A stretch of DNA of 64,000 nucleotides from Desulfotignum sp. GTDB taxonomy: Bacteria > Desulfobacterota > Desulfobacteria > Desulfobacterales > Desulfobacteraceae. Positions 1-8,542 of this stretch are shown piece by piece. The translations under genes and the position numbers were made by a program. The notes under the pieces were generated by a model. It did not search any database. It was given only the letters and a program-made list of their open reading frames with translations, and had not been told where the DNA came from. Positions within the stretch are counted from its first letter, which is position 1, and each line of letters begins with the position of its first letter. Location: contig JAIPDL010000004.1 of the NCBI GenBank assembly GCA_021737695.1, positions 61,624-125,623 on the forward strand, given 5' to 3'.

Positions 1-2
1 TG

Positions 3-443
3 TTTCCTTTGCTCAAGGCATCTGAAGACGCCGTGGTGATCAATCTGTCTTCCGTGGCAGCCATCACCGGCCGGTCCGGCCCGGCGGCCCTGGTGTTCAA
101 TGACGGATATGCAGCAGCCAACAAAGGGATTCAAAGCCTCACTGAAACCTGGGCTCGCATGGGTGCCCCCAATGTCCGGGTGAATGAACTGATGCTGGGG
201 GTATTCGAGACCCGTCATGCCCAGGGAACAAGGGGATGGGAACAGGTGCTCACTGGGGCGGAAAAACAGGCCCTGGTGGACCATACCCTTGCCGGGCGGA
301 CCGGCACCATCGAAGATGTGGTCAAGGCCTGTCTGTTCATGATTCAGGACGCCCCGTATCTGACCGGCAGTGTGCTCCGTCTGGACGGCGGATTTGTGCT
401 GGGCGGGGAAAATGTGCCGCCCATGCCCCGGGGAGTGCTGTGA
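3..443 (+). CDS. SDR-family oxidoreductase, C-terminal part (5' end outside window)
   Basis: The reading frame is open from the window edge, so the N-terminal NAD(P)-binding half is missing. What remains is the C-terminal half of a short-chain dehydrogenase/reductase: a central-strand segment ending in INLSS (active-site Ser region), an active-site Tyr in GYAAANKG, and the C-terminal LTGSVLRLDGGF motif typical of FabG-like SDRs. The usual YxxxK motif is shifted: the position four after Tyr is Asn and Lys follows at plus five. Either a one-residue insertion displaces the Lys or the protein is a divergent SDR. The substrate cannot be told from this fragment. Confidence 0.75.
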   Translation, partial: FPLLKASEDAVVINLSSVAAITGRSGPAALVFNDGYAAANKGIQSLTETWARMGAPNVRVNELMLGVFETRHAQGTRGWEQVLTGAEKQALVDHTLAGRTGTIEDVVKACLFMIQDAPYLTGSVLRLDGGFVLGGENVPPMPRGVL

Positions 444-514
444 CGTTGATCTGTATGCCTGAAATACTTTTTCCCGGTATTGTATCAAAGAAAACTTGGG
501 TGGGGGTGTTGGTT

Positions 515-1075
515 TCATTTCCCGGGGTCGAGCAACATCTGGGCAATGGTCTCCCGGGTGCGGCCGGTCCGATGTTCCTGAGTTTTGAACTGTTGTTCCA
601 GGGCCGCCATTTGGGTATAAAACGGCGTTCTGTCAAAAGGAATATAGTCTCGGACGTCAAACTGCCCGGCATCGCATCCCGGGCCCCGGATCACCTGGCG
701 GCCGGGCGGGTGCAGTTCATGGGGCAATCCATGGAGCCGGCAGATCATGGGTCTGTATGCATACAGTGTGCAGCGGCCTTTGTGGTTGAGCGGACACATC
801 AATTTCAGGGACTGGCCGGCGTTATCGTGGGCAAAAGTCTGTTTGACATAGTCGGCGGCTTTGTTTTGAATCTTTTTTCTGCATGTTGTCGCCATCTGCA
901 AAAATCCCTGAATCAGATACGCTTTTTCAATAAAGGTATGATGGAAAAACAAAGAGGTGCAGCAATTGTCACTGCACCCGTCACAGTGAAAATTATATAG
1001 ATCCGCCACCCGGTCATAGGATCGGTCCATGTTTTCATACAGCTGTATCAGAAAAGAAAAATTATATGGGATCAT
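515..1075 (-). CDS. YkgJ-type cysteine-cluster protein
   Basis: About 186 residues if started at the ATG ending at 1075; an ATG at 1030 is also possible and neither has a clear ribosome site. The YkgJ/Fe-S-Zn-like cysteine signature is plain: a CDGCSDNCC cluster near residue 27 and, about 80 residues later, CPLNHKGRC followed by YRPMICRLHG, which matches the family pattern of C-x(n)-C-x-x-Y-x-x-RP-x-x-C. Such proteins are thought to bind metal or an Fe-S cluster; the biochemical role is unknown. It lies 14 bp downstream of the HD hydrolase gene on the same strand, so the two probably share a transcript. Confidence 0.75.
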   Translation of the reverse strand: MIPYNFSFLIQLYENMDRSYDRVADLYNFHCDGCSDNCCTSLFFHHTFIEKAYLIQGFLQMATTCRKKIQNKAADYVKQTFAHDNAGQSLKLMCPLNHKGRCTLYAYRPMICRLHGLPHELHPPGRQVIRGPGCDAGQFDVRDYIPFDRTPFYTQMAALEQQFKTQEHRTGRTRETIAQMLLDPGK

Positions 1076-1089
1076 TATGGTCTCAAAAA

Positions 1090-2187
1090 CTATACCAGCG
1101 GATTGGGTAAAAACAGTTTGGAATAAACCTCTAAGGCATATCGGTCCGTCATGCTGGCGATCACATCGCAAACCGATCGTTTTAAACTGTTGTTTTCAGC
1201 ATCCCAGGGAGCCATTTCCATTTTTTCAAGTTCCAGCTGCAAGTGGTCCGGATGGACAATAAAGTGCCGATACAGTCCTTCAATAATTTTTTTGGCTTTG
1301 ACAAATTCATTGTGCACCCCGGGGGACCGGTAAACCTTTTCATAGAGAAATTTTCTCAAAATGGTCATGGCGTTGAAAATGTCCGGGCCAAGCTCCAGAA
1401 TGAACCGGCCGTTTTTCGGGCCGCTGTGGCTCACCAGGTTCTCGATCATGGTGCTGGCCCGGACGGAATGGGTTTTCCCCAGTTTTTTCAGACAGATGTC
1501 GGGCACTTCATCCATGGTGACCACCTTGCCTCGAAGGGCATCGTCCAGATCATGGTTCAGATAGGCCATGATATCGGCAATCCGGACAATCCGTCCTTCC
1601 ACAGTGACCGCAGTCTCACCGGGCACGGCGGGAATGATGTTGCCGAATCCTTTGGAGTGTTTGAGAATTCCGTCTCTGACTTCCCGGGTCAGGTTCAGTC
1701 CCCGGCCTTTGTTTTCAAGGGTGTCCACGACCCTCAGGCTTTGGTTGGAATGGGTGAAATACGGGGAATGGACTTCAGTGAGTGCAATTTCCCCGGCGTG
1801 TCCGAACGGGGTATGGCCTAAGTCGTGGCCCAGTGCCACGGCTTCTGCCAGGTCTTCATTCATGCGCATGGCCCGGGCGATATTTCTGGCAATTTCCGAC
1901 ACCTCAAGGGTGTGGGTCAGCCGGGTCCGGTAATGATCTCCCAGCGGCGAAAGAAAGACTTGCGTTTTATATTTGAGCCGTCGGAAAGAATTGGAATAAA
2001 CGATCCGGTCCCGGTCCAGTTGGAACGGGGTCCGTATATTGCAGGCATTGGTTTCGGGAAGCCGCCGGGTGACCTGCCGGCTCAATGTGCCATACCGGGA
2101 CAGAAAATCCTGCTCCCGTTTTTGAAAACTTTCCCTGATGCTCAGATCCGGTGGGGCTTCAGATGATTTTTTTGATAACGCTTCCAT
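1090..2187 (-). CDS. dgt: dGTP triphosphohydrolase-like HD-domain protein
   Basis: 365 residues, a usual length for the short bacterial dGTPase-like proteins that hydrolyse dNTPs to nucleoside and triphosphate. It shows the family N-terminal signature RDRIVYSNSFRRLKYKTQVF, the HD metal site (RLTHTLEVSEIARNIAR, then ALGHDLGHTPFGHAGE) and the downstream DIMAYLNHDLDD aspartate region. The start is an ATG with AAGGA upstream. It is the first gene of a minus-strand pair with the YkgJ gene and is divergent from the deaminase gene, so two nucleotide-metabolism genes share one promoter region. Confidence 0.9.
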   Translation of the reverse strand: MEALSKKSSEAPPDLSIRESFQKREQDFLSRYGTLSRQVTRRLPETNACNIRTPFQLDRDRIVYSNSFRRLKYKTQVFLSPLGDHYRTRLTHTLEVSEIARNIARAMRMNEDLAEAVALGHDLGHTPFGHAGEIALTEVHSPYFTHSNQSLRVVDTLENKGRGLNLTREVRDGILKHSKGFGNIIPAVPGETAVTVEGRIVRIADIMAYLNHDLDDALRGKVVTMDEVPDICLKKLGKTHSVRASTMIENLVSHSGPKNGRFILELGPDIFNAMTILRKFLYEKVYRSPGVHNEFVKAKKIIEGLYRHFIVHPDHLQLELEKMEMAPWDAENNSLKRSVCDVIASMTDRYALEVYSKLFLPNPLV

Positions 2188-2213
2188 AAATCCTTATTGC
2201 AGTTTTTTCAAGA

Positions 2214-2228
2214 TAGTATAAAATACTA
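2214..2228. promoter_or_regulatory. Palindrome in the divergent dgt/deaminase promoter region
   Basis: TAGTAT-AAA-ATACTA is a perfect 6-bp inverted repeat with a 3-bp centre, midway between the two divergent starts. TATAAA inside it (2217-2222) can serve as a plus-strand -10 box, with TTATTG (2194-2199) 17 bp upstream. It may be an operator or simply an AT-rich promoter core. Confidence 0.35.
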
Positions 2229-2282
2229 CATTTTTAAAAAAAAGCAAGAAATGCGGGAAAAGGGGAACAAAAAGAAACAAAT

Positions 2283-2855
2283 ATGGATTCAATGCACCGC
2301 CATGAAAATAAAAATGCCGGCAGCGATGACGTCTTTATGCTGTCTGCTCTGGCTCAGGCAGCAGAAGCCCTTGAACAGGGGGAGTTTCCCGTTGGGTGTG
2401 TGATCGTTCAGGAAAATCGGATCATCAGCCGGGGTGCCCGGAATGGAACCATACCGGAGCCTGGCCGACGCGCCATCATCAGCGAGGTGGATCATGCGGA
2501 AATCCGTGCGCTGAGGCAGTTGGAATCATGCACTTATCCGGTGATGCCGGAAAAATGTACGTTGTATTGCACCCTGGAACCCTGTCTGATGTGCTTTGGT
2601 GCGATTATACTGACCGGGATACGCCGAATTGTTTATGCGTTTGAAGACCCTATGGGCGGGGGAACGGTATGTGACCTGGCATCATTGCCCCTGCTTTATA
2701 AAAATTGCCGGGTACAGATAAAAACAGGGGTCTGTCGCAGAAAAAGTCTTGATCTTTTTTATAATTTTTTCAATAAGAAAGGGAATCAGTACTGGAAAAA
2801 CAGCCTGCTTGAGCAATATGTGCGGGATCAGAAACAGTCCGGCTCGGGCAAATAA
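2283..2855 (+). CDS. Nucleoside deaminase (TadA/GuaD-like zinc deaminase)
   Basis: 190 residues with the cytidine/deoxycytidylate deaminase fold. The zinc ligands and catalytic Glu are visible as DHAEIRAL (residues about 73-80) and LEPCLMCFGA (about 99-108). The N-terminal strand QGEFPVGCVIV is typical of the TadA/guanine deaminase branch. TadA converts A34 to inosine in tRNA-Arg, but PVGC in place of PVGA and the GARNG substrate loop leave guanine or another nucleoside possible, so I give no symbol. The start could also be the ATG at 2292. It is divergent from dgt. Confidence 0.8.
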   Translation: MDSMHRHENKNAGSDDVFMLSALAQAAEALEQGEFPVGCVIVQENRIISRGARNGTIPEPGRRAIISEVDHAEIRALRQLESCTYPVMPEKCTLYCTLEPCLMCFGAIILTGIRRIVYAFEDPMGGGTVCDLASLPLLYKNCRVQIKTGVCRRKSLDLFYNFFNKKGNQYWKNSLLEQYVRDQKQSGSGK

Positions 2856-2858
2856 ATA

Positions 2859-2887
2859 TTGCATTTTGTCAACTTGATCTTTATAAT
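2859..2887 (+). promoter_or_regulatory. Sigma-70-like promoter of the infC operon
   Basis: TTGCAT (2859-2864), 17-bp spacer, perfect TATAAT (2882-2887). It sits directly after the deaminase stop codon and about 85 bp before the infC start, so infC has a substantial leader. Confidence 0.6.
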
Positions 2888-2970
2888 GGCAAGGTTATGC
2901 TTGTTTGATATCAAAAAATATACATACATGCACGATAATAATGGATTGGATTTTTATCAGGAGGTGAAAA

Positions 2971-3492
2971 ATATCTAAGCAAGGACGACAGGATCAATCG
3001 AATGTGAACAAGGGAATCAGAGCTGAAGAGGTGCGTGTGATCGGCGCCGATGGGGAACAGATAGGTATTCTGCCCCTGGCGGAAGCCTTGAGGATTGCTG
3101 AAGATCAGGCCCTGGATCTGGTGGAGGTGTCTCCGGATGCAAAACCACCTGTCTGCAAGATCATGGATCATGGAAAATTCAAATACGAGCAGACCAAAAA
3201 GAAACAGGAAGCCAAAAAAAAGCAGAAAACCACACAGATCAAAGAAATAAAGGTCCGACCGAAAACCGACGACCATGATCTGGCGACCAAGGCCCGGCAC
3301 ATTGAAAAGTTTATCAGCAACAATGATAAGGTCAAGATTACCCTGGTATTCCGGGGACGTGAGGTGGTGCTCAAAGAACAGGCCAATGCCGTGTTGGAAA
3401 AAGTGGTGAATCTGACCTCGGAATTTGCTGTGGTTGAACAGTTTCCTCGATTTGAGGGCCGGGTGATTACCATGCTGCTTGCCCCGAAATAG
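2971..3492 (+). CDS. infC: Translation initiation factor IF-3 (ATA start codon)
   Basis: IF-3 binds the 30S subunit and proofreads the start codon and initiator tRNA. The product is 173 residues and contains the family landmarks NKGIRAEEVRVIG (N-domain), ALDLVEVSPDAKPPVCKIMDHGKFKYE and a C-domain beginning IKEIKVRPKTDDHD. The start is decided by the sequence: the frame has a TGA at 2965-2967, and the first codon at the correct distance from the strong AGGAGGTG (2959-2966) is ATA at 2971. The only conventional alternative, GTG at 3004, has no ribosome site and would remove the first 11 residues. A non-AUG/GUG/UUG start is a known autoregulatory device of infC (AUU in E. coli). Confidence 0.93.
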   Translation: MSKQGRQDQSNVNKGIRAEEVRVIGADGEQIGILPLAEALRIAEDQALDLVEVSPDAKPPVCKIMDHGKFKYEQTKKKQEAKKKQKTTQIKEIKVRPKTDDHDLATKARHIEKFISNNDKVKITLVFRGREVVLKEQANAVLEKVVNLTSEFAVVEQFPRFEGRVITMLLAPK

Positions 3493-3558
3493 GCCGGATA
3501 CCTGTTCAACCAGACATTCTGTAGAAGATCATCAATCCATAGTGAAATGGATGGGGGT

Positions 3559-3602
3559 GTATACTGCGTTTTGGCGTATGCATCTTTGTCTCTTTTTTTT
3601 TT
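3559..3602 (+). terminator. Possible attenuator upstream of rpmI-rplT
   Basis: An imperfect hairpin (GTATACTGC against GCGTATGC around a GTTTTG loop) is followed by a T-rich stretch ending in about eleven consecutive T residues (3592-3602), 46 bp before rpmI. In other bacteria this position carries an L20-controlled leader. The stem is weak and separated from the T tract, so the call is tentative. Confidence 0.35.
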
Positions 3603-3648
3603 GTAATTTGTAACAGCCAAGCCTTATTTTAGGACAAGGAGATGTAAA

Positions 3649-3846
3649 ATGCCCAAAATTAAAACCACCCGAGCAGCAGCCAAACGGTTCAAAAAGACTG
3701 GATCAGGGAAGTACAAGTTCAGAAAATCCCATGCCAGCCATATTTTGACCAAAAAGACCACCAAACGTAAACGATCGCTTCGTTTGGATCAGATGGTTGC
3801 CGGATCTGACATGAAAGAGGTCCGGCGGATGCTGCCCAATGGGTGA
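3649..3846 (+). CDS. rpmI: 50S ribosomal protein L35
   Basis: 65 residues, very basic, the standard length. It begins [20 protein letters not shown], the conserved L35 N-terminus, and ends RRMLPNG. The ribosome site is AAGGAG, 7 bp before the ATG. It lies in the conserved order infC-rpmI-rplT, 156 bp after infC and 90 bp before rplT. Confidence 0.97.
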   Translation: MPKIKTTRAAAKRFKKTGSGKYKFRKSHASHILTKKTTKRKRSLRLDQMVAGSDMKEVRRMLPNG

Positions 3847-3936
3847 TGATAAAGAAAATCGTTTGTGCCCTGTGAATATGGCGGCACGTGGCGCAAGCCG
3901 TACTGAATTTTTGAATTTTTAAGGAGTTTTGATACC

Positions 3937-4290
3937 ATGAGAGTGAAAAGAGGGTTTAAAGCACGGCGCCGCAGAAATAAGGTGCTGAAACTGGCCAAAG
4001 GGTTCCGGGGCGGCAGAAGCAAATTGTTTAGAACCGCGGCGGATTCGGTTGACAAGGCATTGATGTATGCATACCGGGACCGGCGGGCAAAAAAACGGGA
4101 TTTCAGAAAACTGTGGGTCGTCCGGATCAATGCGGGTGCCAGAATGAATGACATGTCATATTCCCAGTTCATTCATGGCCTGAAACTGGCAGGGTGTGAG
4201 CTGGATCGGAAAGTACTGGCCGACCTGGCTGTGTCAGATCCGGCCAGATTTTCCCAGCTGGCTTCCCAGGCATCTGCCCGGCTGAACTGA
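3937..4290 (+). CDS. rplT: 50S ribosomal protein L20
   Basis: 117 residues, the family length. L20 binds 23S rRNA early in 50S assembly and in several bacteria represses its own operon. Conserved segments are the basic N-terminus ([24 protein letters not shown]), [18 protein letters not shown] and the C-terminal [26 protein letters not shown] lies upstream of the ATG. It is followed 23 bp later by pheS. Confidence 0.97.
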   Translation: MRVKRGFKARRRRNKVLKLAKGFRGGRSKLFRTAADSVDKALMYAYRDRRAKKRDFRKLWVVRINAGARMNDMSYSQFIHGLKLAGCELDRKVLADLAVSDPARFSQLASQASARLN

Positions 4291-4313
4291 GCAGGCCCAT
4301 CAAGGGGGATGTT

Positions 4314-5321
4314 TTGCAAAATCAGATCCACGACATAGAAAATCAGGCACTTGAAGAGGTTCAGTCCGCAGAAACTTTAGAAGATCTGGAAATGGTTTCT
4401 GTCCGGTACCTGGGGCGAAAGGGGATTTTAACCGCTTATTTGCGGGGGATCTCATCACTTCCCGCGGACCAGCGCCCGGATGCCGGGAAAAATGCCAATC
4501 TGCTTAAAATGAAACTGGAAAAATCGATCCACCAGGCGCGATCCCGGATTCAGACTGCCAAAACAGGTAAAAGTTCAGGTATTGATGTGACCCTGCCGGG
4601 TCGAAGGCGCGGGTATGGGGCCATTCATCCCATCACCCGGGTGCTGGATGAGATATCTGATATTTTCATACGTCTGGGATTCGATCTTGCAGAAGGCCCT
4701 GAAGTGGAAACCGATTACTATAATTTCGAAGCATTGAACATTCCAAAGTATCATCCGGCCAGGGACATGCAGGACACCTTTTATGTGTCGGACAACATCG
4801 TGTTGCGGACCCATACTTCCCCGTCTCAGCCCCGGACCATGGAAAAAATGCAGCCTCCGGTCCGGATCATATCCGCCGGCAAAGTGTTTCGTTGTGACTC
4901 TGATCTGACCCACACCCCCATGTTTCACCAGATCGAAGGACTGATGGTGGATAAGCGGATATCGTTTGGTGATTTAAAAGGGGTGTTGACCACGTTTGTT
5001 CATCAGTTTTTCGACCGTCAGACCGCGTTGCGGTTCCGACCCAGTTATTTTCCGTTTACCGAGCCCAGTGCGGAAGTGGATATCCAGTGTGTGATATGCA
5101 AGGGAAAAGGATGCCGGGTGTGTTCAAAAACCGGGTGGCTGGAAGTACTGGGATCCGGCATGGTTCATCCGGCCGTGTTTGAAAATGTGGGGTATGATAC
5201 CAAAAAATATACCGGGTTTGCCTTCGGTGTGGGTATCGAGCGGATGGCCATGCTCAAATACGGCATTGATGATATCCGGAAATATTTCGAGAATGATATG
5301 CGTTTTTTAGGGCAGTTTTAA
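4314..5321 (+). CDS. pheS: Phenylalanyl-tRNA synthetase alpha subunit
   Basis: 335 residues, class II synthetase catalytic subunit, which forms an alpha2-beta2 tetramer with PheT. The coiled-coil N-terminus is followed by the catalytic core: FDLAEGPEVETDYYNFEALN, RDMQDTFYV, LRTHTSPSQ, GKVFRCDSDLTHTPMFHQIEGL and the motif-3 region GFAFGVGIERMAML. A Cys-rich loop CVICKGKGCRVC (about residues 259-270) is a regular feature of many bacterial PheS proteins. Translation starts at TTG with AAGGGGG 6 bp upstream; an overlapping ATG at 4309 is out of frame. pheT follows after 2 bp. Confidence 0.96.
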   Translation: MQNQIHDIENQALEEVQSAETLEDLEMVSVRYLGRKGILTAYLRGISSLPADQRPDAGKNANLLKMKLEKSIHQARSRIQTAKTGKSSGIDVTLPGRRRGYGAIHPITRVLDEISDIFIRLGFDLAEGPEVETDYYNFEALNIPKYHPARDMQDTFYVSDNIVLRTHTSPSQPRTMEKMQPPVRIISAGKVFRCDSDLTHTPMFHQIEGLMVDKRISFGDLKGVLTTFVHQFFDRQTALRFRPSYFPFTEPSAEVDIQCVICKGKGCRVCSKTGWLEVLGSGMVHPAVFENVGYDTKKYTGFAFGVGIERMAMLKYGIDDIRKYFENDMRFLGQF

Positions 5322-5323
5322 TT

Positions 5324-7759
5324 ATGAAAGTCACGCTGAGCTGGATAAAAGAATATATCGGTTTGGATCTTGAACCGGAAGAGATCGCTTCGAAACTGAC
5401 CATGGCCGGCCTTGAAGTGGATGCGATTGAAAATCTGTATGCGTATCTTCAGGATATTGTGGTGGCCAAAGTACTGGAGGTCAAAAAACATCCGGACGCG
5501 GATAAATTGAGCTGCTGTGTGGTGGATACCGGAAACGGTACTCCGGCCCATATTGTCTGCGGTGCCCCCAATGTAAGACCGGGCATGTACTCGGCCTGCG
5601 CGGTGCCGGGGGTAATCCTTCCCGGAGATGTGAAAATTAAAAAAAGCAAGCTTCGGGGCCAGGTGTCTGAAGGGATGCTTTGTTCCGGCGCCGAACTTCG
5701 TTTAGATACCGATGCTGCTGGCATCATGGACCTGTCCGGAGAGTATGTTCCAGGAACACCGTTGAATCAGGCACTGGATTTTGCCGATACCGTGTTTGAG
5801 ATCGATTTGACGCCCAACCGTCCCGACTGCCTGAGCGTGATGGGGGTGGCCAGAGAAGCGGGTGCTTTTGTCCAGCCGAACCAGAAGATTGTCAAGCCGG
5901 ATGTGACCCTGGCACCGCAGCGCTTTAGCGGCACATCCATTCACGATCATGCCCGGGTGGATATCAAGGATCCGGACCTGTGTCCCCGATATTGTGCCGG
6001 TCTTTTGTTTGATGTGACCGTGGGACCGTCTCCTTTCTGGCTGCGGCGTCGGCTGGAATCCGTGGGGCTGACGCCCATCAACAATGTGGTGGATGTGACC
6101 AATTTCGTGATGCTGGAAACCGGGCAGCCGCTGCACGCCTTTGACTACGACAATCTGGCCGAGGGGCGTATTGTGGTCCAAAAAGCCGGAGATGCAAAAG
6201 AATTTACCACCCTGGACAGCAAAAAACACTGTCTGGATTCAGATATGCTCATGATCTGTGACGGCCGGCGATCGGTTGCCCTGGCCGGAGTCATGGGCGG
6301 TGAGAACTCGGAAATCGCTTCGACCACCACCCGGGTTTTGATCGAAAGCGCTTGCTTTAACCCGGTTTCCATCCGCCGGACCGCCAAACGGACCGGGATT
6401 GCCACGGATGCGTCCCATCGGTTTGAACGGGGTGTGGATCCCGACGGCACGGTGTATGCGCTTCAGCGGGCCATGGCCCTGATGGCAGATCTGGGAAATG
6501 CGGCCATGGCAAAGGACATTATCGATGCCTGTCCGGAACCGGTGGTGCCGGTCTGTATTGAACTGGACCCGGTTGCCATGAACATTCGTCTGGGAACCGA
6601 TCTGTCCGTCCAGGAGATTTCCCGGATTCTGGAATCAGTGGAATTCAAGGTGCAGCCGGCCGGAAAAGGCTGTCTGATGGTTTCTGTTCCCACCTTTCGT
6701 GTGGATGTCACCCGGCCGGAAGACCTGTCTGAAGAAGTGGCACGGTTATGGGGGTATAACCGGATTGACACCACATATCCGCCGGTGCCGGCCAAGGGCC
6801 GGCCCGTAAATCCGGTGATCCTGACACGCCGGACTGTCCGCAATATTCTCAACGGTCTGTCGTTTTCTGAAGCCATTAATTACAATTTTATTGCCAAAGA
6901 TTTCTGTGACCGGCTGCGGTTATCGGAAAACGATACCCGACGAAATGTGGTGCAGATTCTGAACCCGCTTTCCGATCAGATGTCCGTGCTCAGAACGTCT
7001 CTTTTGCCGGGCCTGCTGGAAAATATGCGGAAAAATACATCCCAGCAGACAGATACCCTGCAACTGTTTGAAATCGGCAAAACTTTTTTTAATACAGATG
7101 CCAATGCGTTGCCCGACGAAGTGGAAATGCTGGCCGGACTGATCACGGGTAACCGGACCCGGCAAACCTGGTACACCAAAAAACAGCCCGTGGATTTTTT
7201 TGATCTCAAGGGGATCATAGAAGATCTTCTGGAAGGGCTGGGAATTGAAGAGGTGATTTTTTCACGGATTGATGACGCTGTCTGTCCCTATTTTGAACCG
7301 GGTTACGGTGCAAAGATTCACAAACAGGGGGATATCGGAGTTCTGGGAAAATTGAGCCACCCGGTGTTGAGAAGTTTCGGGCTTAAACAGGACGCATATG
7401 TGTTTGAACTGGATCTGTCGGCGGTGATGGCCCATATGCCGGACCAGATCCAGGCCAAACCCCTGCCGCGATATCCTTCCATTTCCCAGGATGTGACACT
7501 GATCGTGGACCAGCAGATTCCAGTGGGGGATGTTATGGGCCAAATGAAAACCATTGCAGAAAAAGAATTTCTGGTGGAAGACATGTATTTATTCGACCTG
7601 TTTGAAGGCAGCCCCCTGGCCGAAGGAAAAAAGTCCTTGTCCTTTCGAATCGTGTATCGCTCTGAAAATAAAACCTTGATGGAGAAGCATATCCGCAAGC
7701 TTCATGCGGCCATTTCCAGCCGTCTGGTAAAAACGCTTCATGCGGACCTGCCGGAATAA
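5324..7759 (+). CDS. pheT: Phenylalanyl-tRNA synthetase beta subunit
   Basis: 811 residues, full length for bacterial PheT. It has an EMAP/tRNA-binding domain near residues 40-150 (VVAKVLEVKKHPDADKLSCCVVD, IVCGAPNVRPG), the B3/B4 editing domain (TPNRPDCLSVMGVARE, PINNVVDVTNFVMLETGQPLHAFD), a B5 domain, the catalytic-like core and a C-terminal ferredoxin-fold anticodon-binding domain (about 715-811; PRYPSISQDVTLIVD to the end). It is translationally coupled to pheS (2-bp gap). Confidence 0.97.
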   Translation: MKVTLSWIKEYIGLDLEPEEIASKLTMAGLEVDAIENLYAYLQDIVVAKVLEVKKHPDADKLSCCVVDTGNGTPAHIVCGAPNVRPGMYSACAVPGVILPGDVKIKKSKLRGQVSEGMLCSGAELRLDTDAAGIMDLSGEYVPGTPLNQALDFADTVFEIDLTPNRPDCLSVMGVAREAGAFVQPNQKIVKPDVTLAPQRFSGTSIHDHARVDIKDPDLCPRYCAGLLFDVTVGPSPFWLRRRLESVGLTPINNVVDVTNFVMLETGQPLHAFDYDNLAEGRIVVQKAGDAKEFTTLDSKKHCLDSDMLMICDGRRSVALAGVMGGENSEIASTTTRVLIESACFNPVSIRRTAKRTGIATDASHRFERGVDPDGTVYALQRAMALMADLGNAAMAKDIIDACPEPVVPVCIELDPVAMNIRLGTDLSVQEISRILESVEFKVQPAGKGCLMVSVPTFRVDVTRPEDLSEEVARLWGYNRIDTTYPPVPAKGRPVNPVILTRRTVRNILNGLSFSEAINYNFIAKDFCDRLRLSENDTRRNVVQILNPLSDQMSVLRTSLLPGLLENMRKNTSQQTDTLQLFEIGKTFFNTDANALPDEVEMLAGLITGNRTRQTWYTKKQPVDFFDLKGIIEDLLEGLGIEEVIFSRIDDAVCPYFEPGYGAKIHKQGDIGVLGKLSHPVLRSFGLKQDAYVFELDLSAVMAHMPDQIQAKPLPRYPSISQDVTLIVDQQIPVGDVMGQMKTIAEKEFLVEDMYLFDLFEGSPLAEGKKSLSFRIVYRSENKTLMEKHIRKLHAAISSRLVKTLHADLPE

Positions 7760-7810
7760 CACACGGGGTATTGACAAAAGAAACGGGTATTGTTATACAT
7801 TGCCGGTGAT

Positions 7811-7886
7811 GCGGGTATAACTCAGGTGGTAGAGTGCAAGCTTCCCAAGCTTGATGTCGCGAGTTCGAGTCTCGTTGCCCGCTCCA
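7811..7886 (+). tRNA. tRNA-Gly (anticodon CCC)
   Basis: A full cloverleaf can be drawn: acceptor GCGGGTA/TGCCCGC (one G-T pair), D stem ACTC/GAGT, anticodon stem CAAGC/GCTTG around loop TTCCCAA (anticodon CCC, reading GGG), variable loop ATGTC, T stem GCGAG/CTCGT with loop TTCGAGT, discriminator T and an encoded CCA. It stands alone between pheT and rimP. Confidence 0.93.
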
Positions 7887-7995
7887 CCTTGCAGTACAGG
7901 TGTTGGCCGGCAGAAAGGTTCCAGGGATGGAAATGAAACGGGTATGATCCAAGCCGAGTCGGGAAGGGCGAAGATTTAGTTGAATATTGAACAGG

Positions 7996-8016
7996 AACGG
8001 GCATCTGCCCGTTTTT
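7996..8016 (+). terminator. Hairpin with T run before rimP
   Basis: AACGGG/CCCGTT with a short CATCTG loop, followed by TTTTT. It could end the tRNA-Gly transcript or act as a leader structure of the rimP operon, whose ATG is 38 bp further on. About 100 bp between the tRNA and this hairpin hold nothing I recognise. Confidence 0.5.
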
Positions 8017-8053
8017 GTATTTTAAACAAAGGGGTTCAGGTGCAGATTAGAGA

Positions 8054-8524
8054 ATGGATTTGAGTCATAAACACAAACAGCATGTGAGCTTGATTACACA
8101 GGTGGCGGAAGACTTGTGTCAAGGGGAAGGGTTTGAACTGGTTCATGTGGAGACGGTTACCTGGAATCGTCAGACCATCATTCGGATCTATGCGGATAAG
8201 CCCGGTGGTATCACTCTGGGGGATTGTGCCGCTGTCAGCCGCCAACTGGGGGATCTGCTGGATGTGCATCTCCCGGACATGAGCGGGTACCGTCTGGAAG
8301 TATCATCACCCGGACCCCACCGGCCATTGAAGAAAAAACAGGATTTTCACCGGTTCAAGGGCAGTCAGATTAAAATAGAAACCAGGTCGTCCATCCAGGG
8401 GAAAAAAAGATTTACCGGCACACTTGAACAGATACAAGACGATGCGGTCGTGATCGAGGTGGATGGTGAACGGGTAGAAATCCCGGATCTGCAGATTTAC
8501 AAGGCAAACCTTGCAGGCCGGTAA
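8054..8524 (+). CDS. rimP: Ribosome maturation factor RimP
   Basis: 156 residues. RimP helps 30S assembly around S19/S12. The N-terminal domain shows CQGEGFELVHVETVTWNRQTIIRIYADKPGGITLGDCAAVSRQLGDLLD, and the conserved YRLEVSSPGPHRPLKK leads into the C-terminal SH3-like domain. It heads the conserved order rimP-nusA-infB-rbfA-truB, 18 bp before nusA. Confidence 0.95.
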   Translation: MDLSHKHKQHVSLITQVAEDLCQGEGFELVHVETVTWNRQTIIRIYADKPGGITLGDCAAVSRQLGDLLDVHLPDMSGYRLEVSSPGPHRPLKKKQDFHRFKGSQIKIETRSSIQGKKRFTGTLEQIQDDAVVIEVDGERVEIPDLQIYKANLAGR

Positions 8525-8542
8525 AATGGAGAACGCTTAACC

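Noticed and set aside
7887..7995. A second RNA gene between tRNA-Gly and rimP
   Set aside because: No cloverleaf or other recognisable structure in this stretch.
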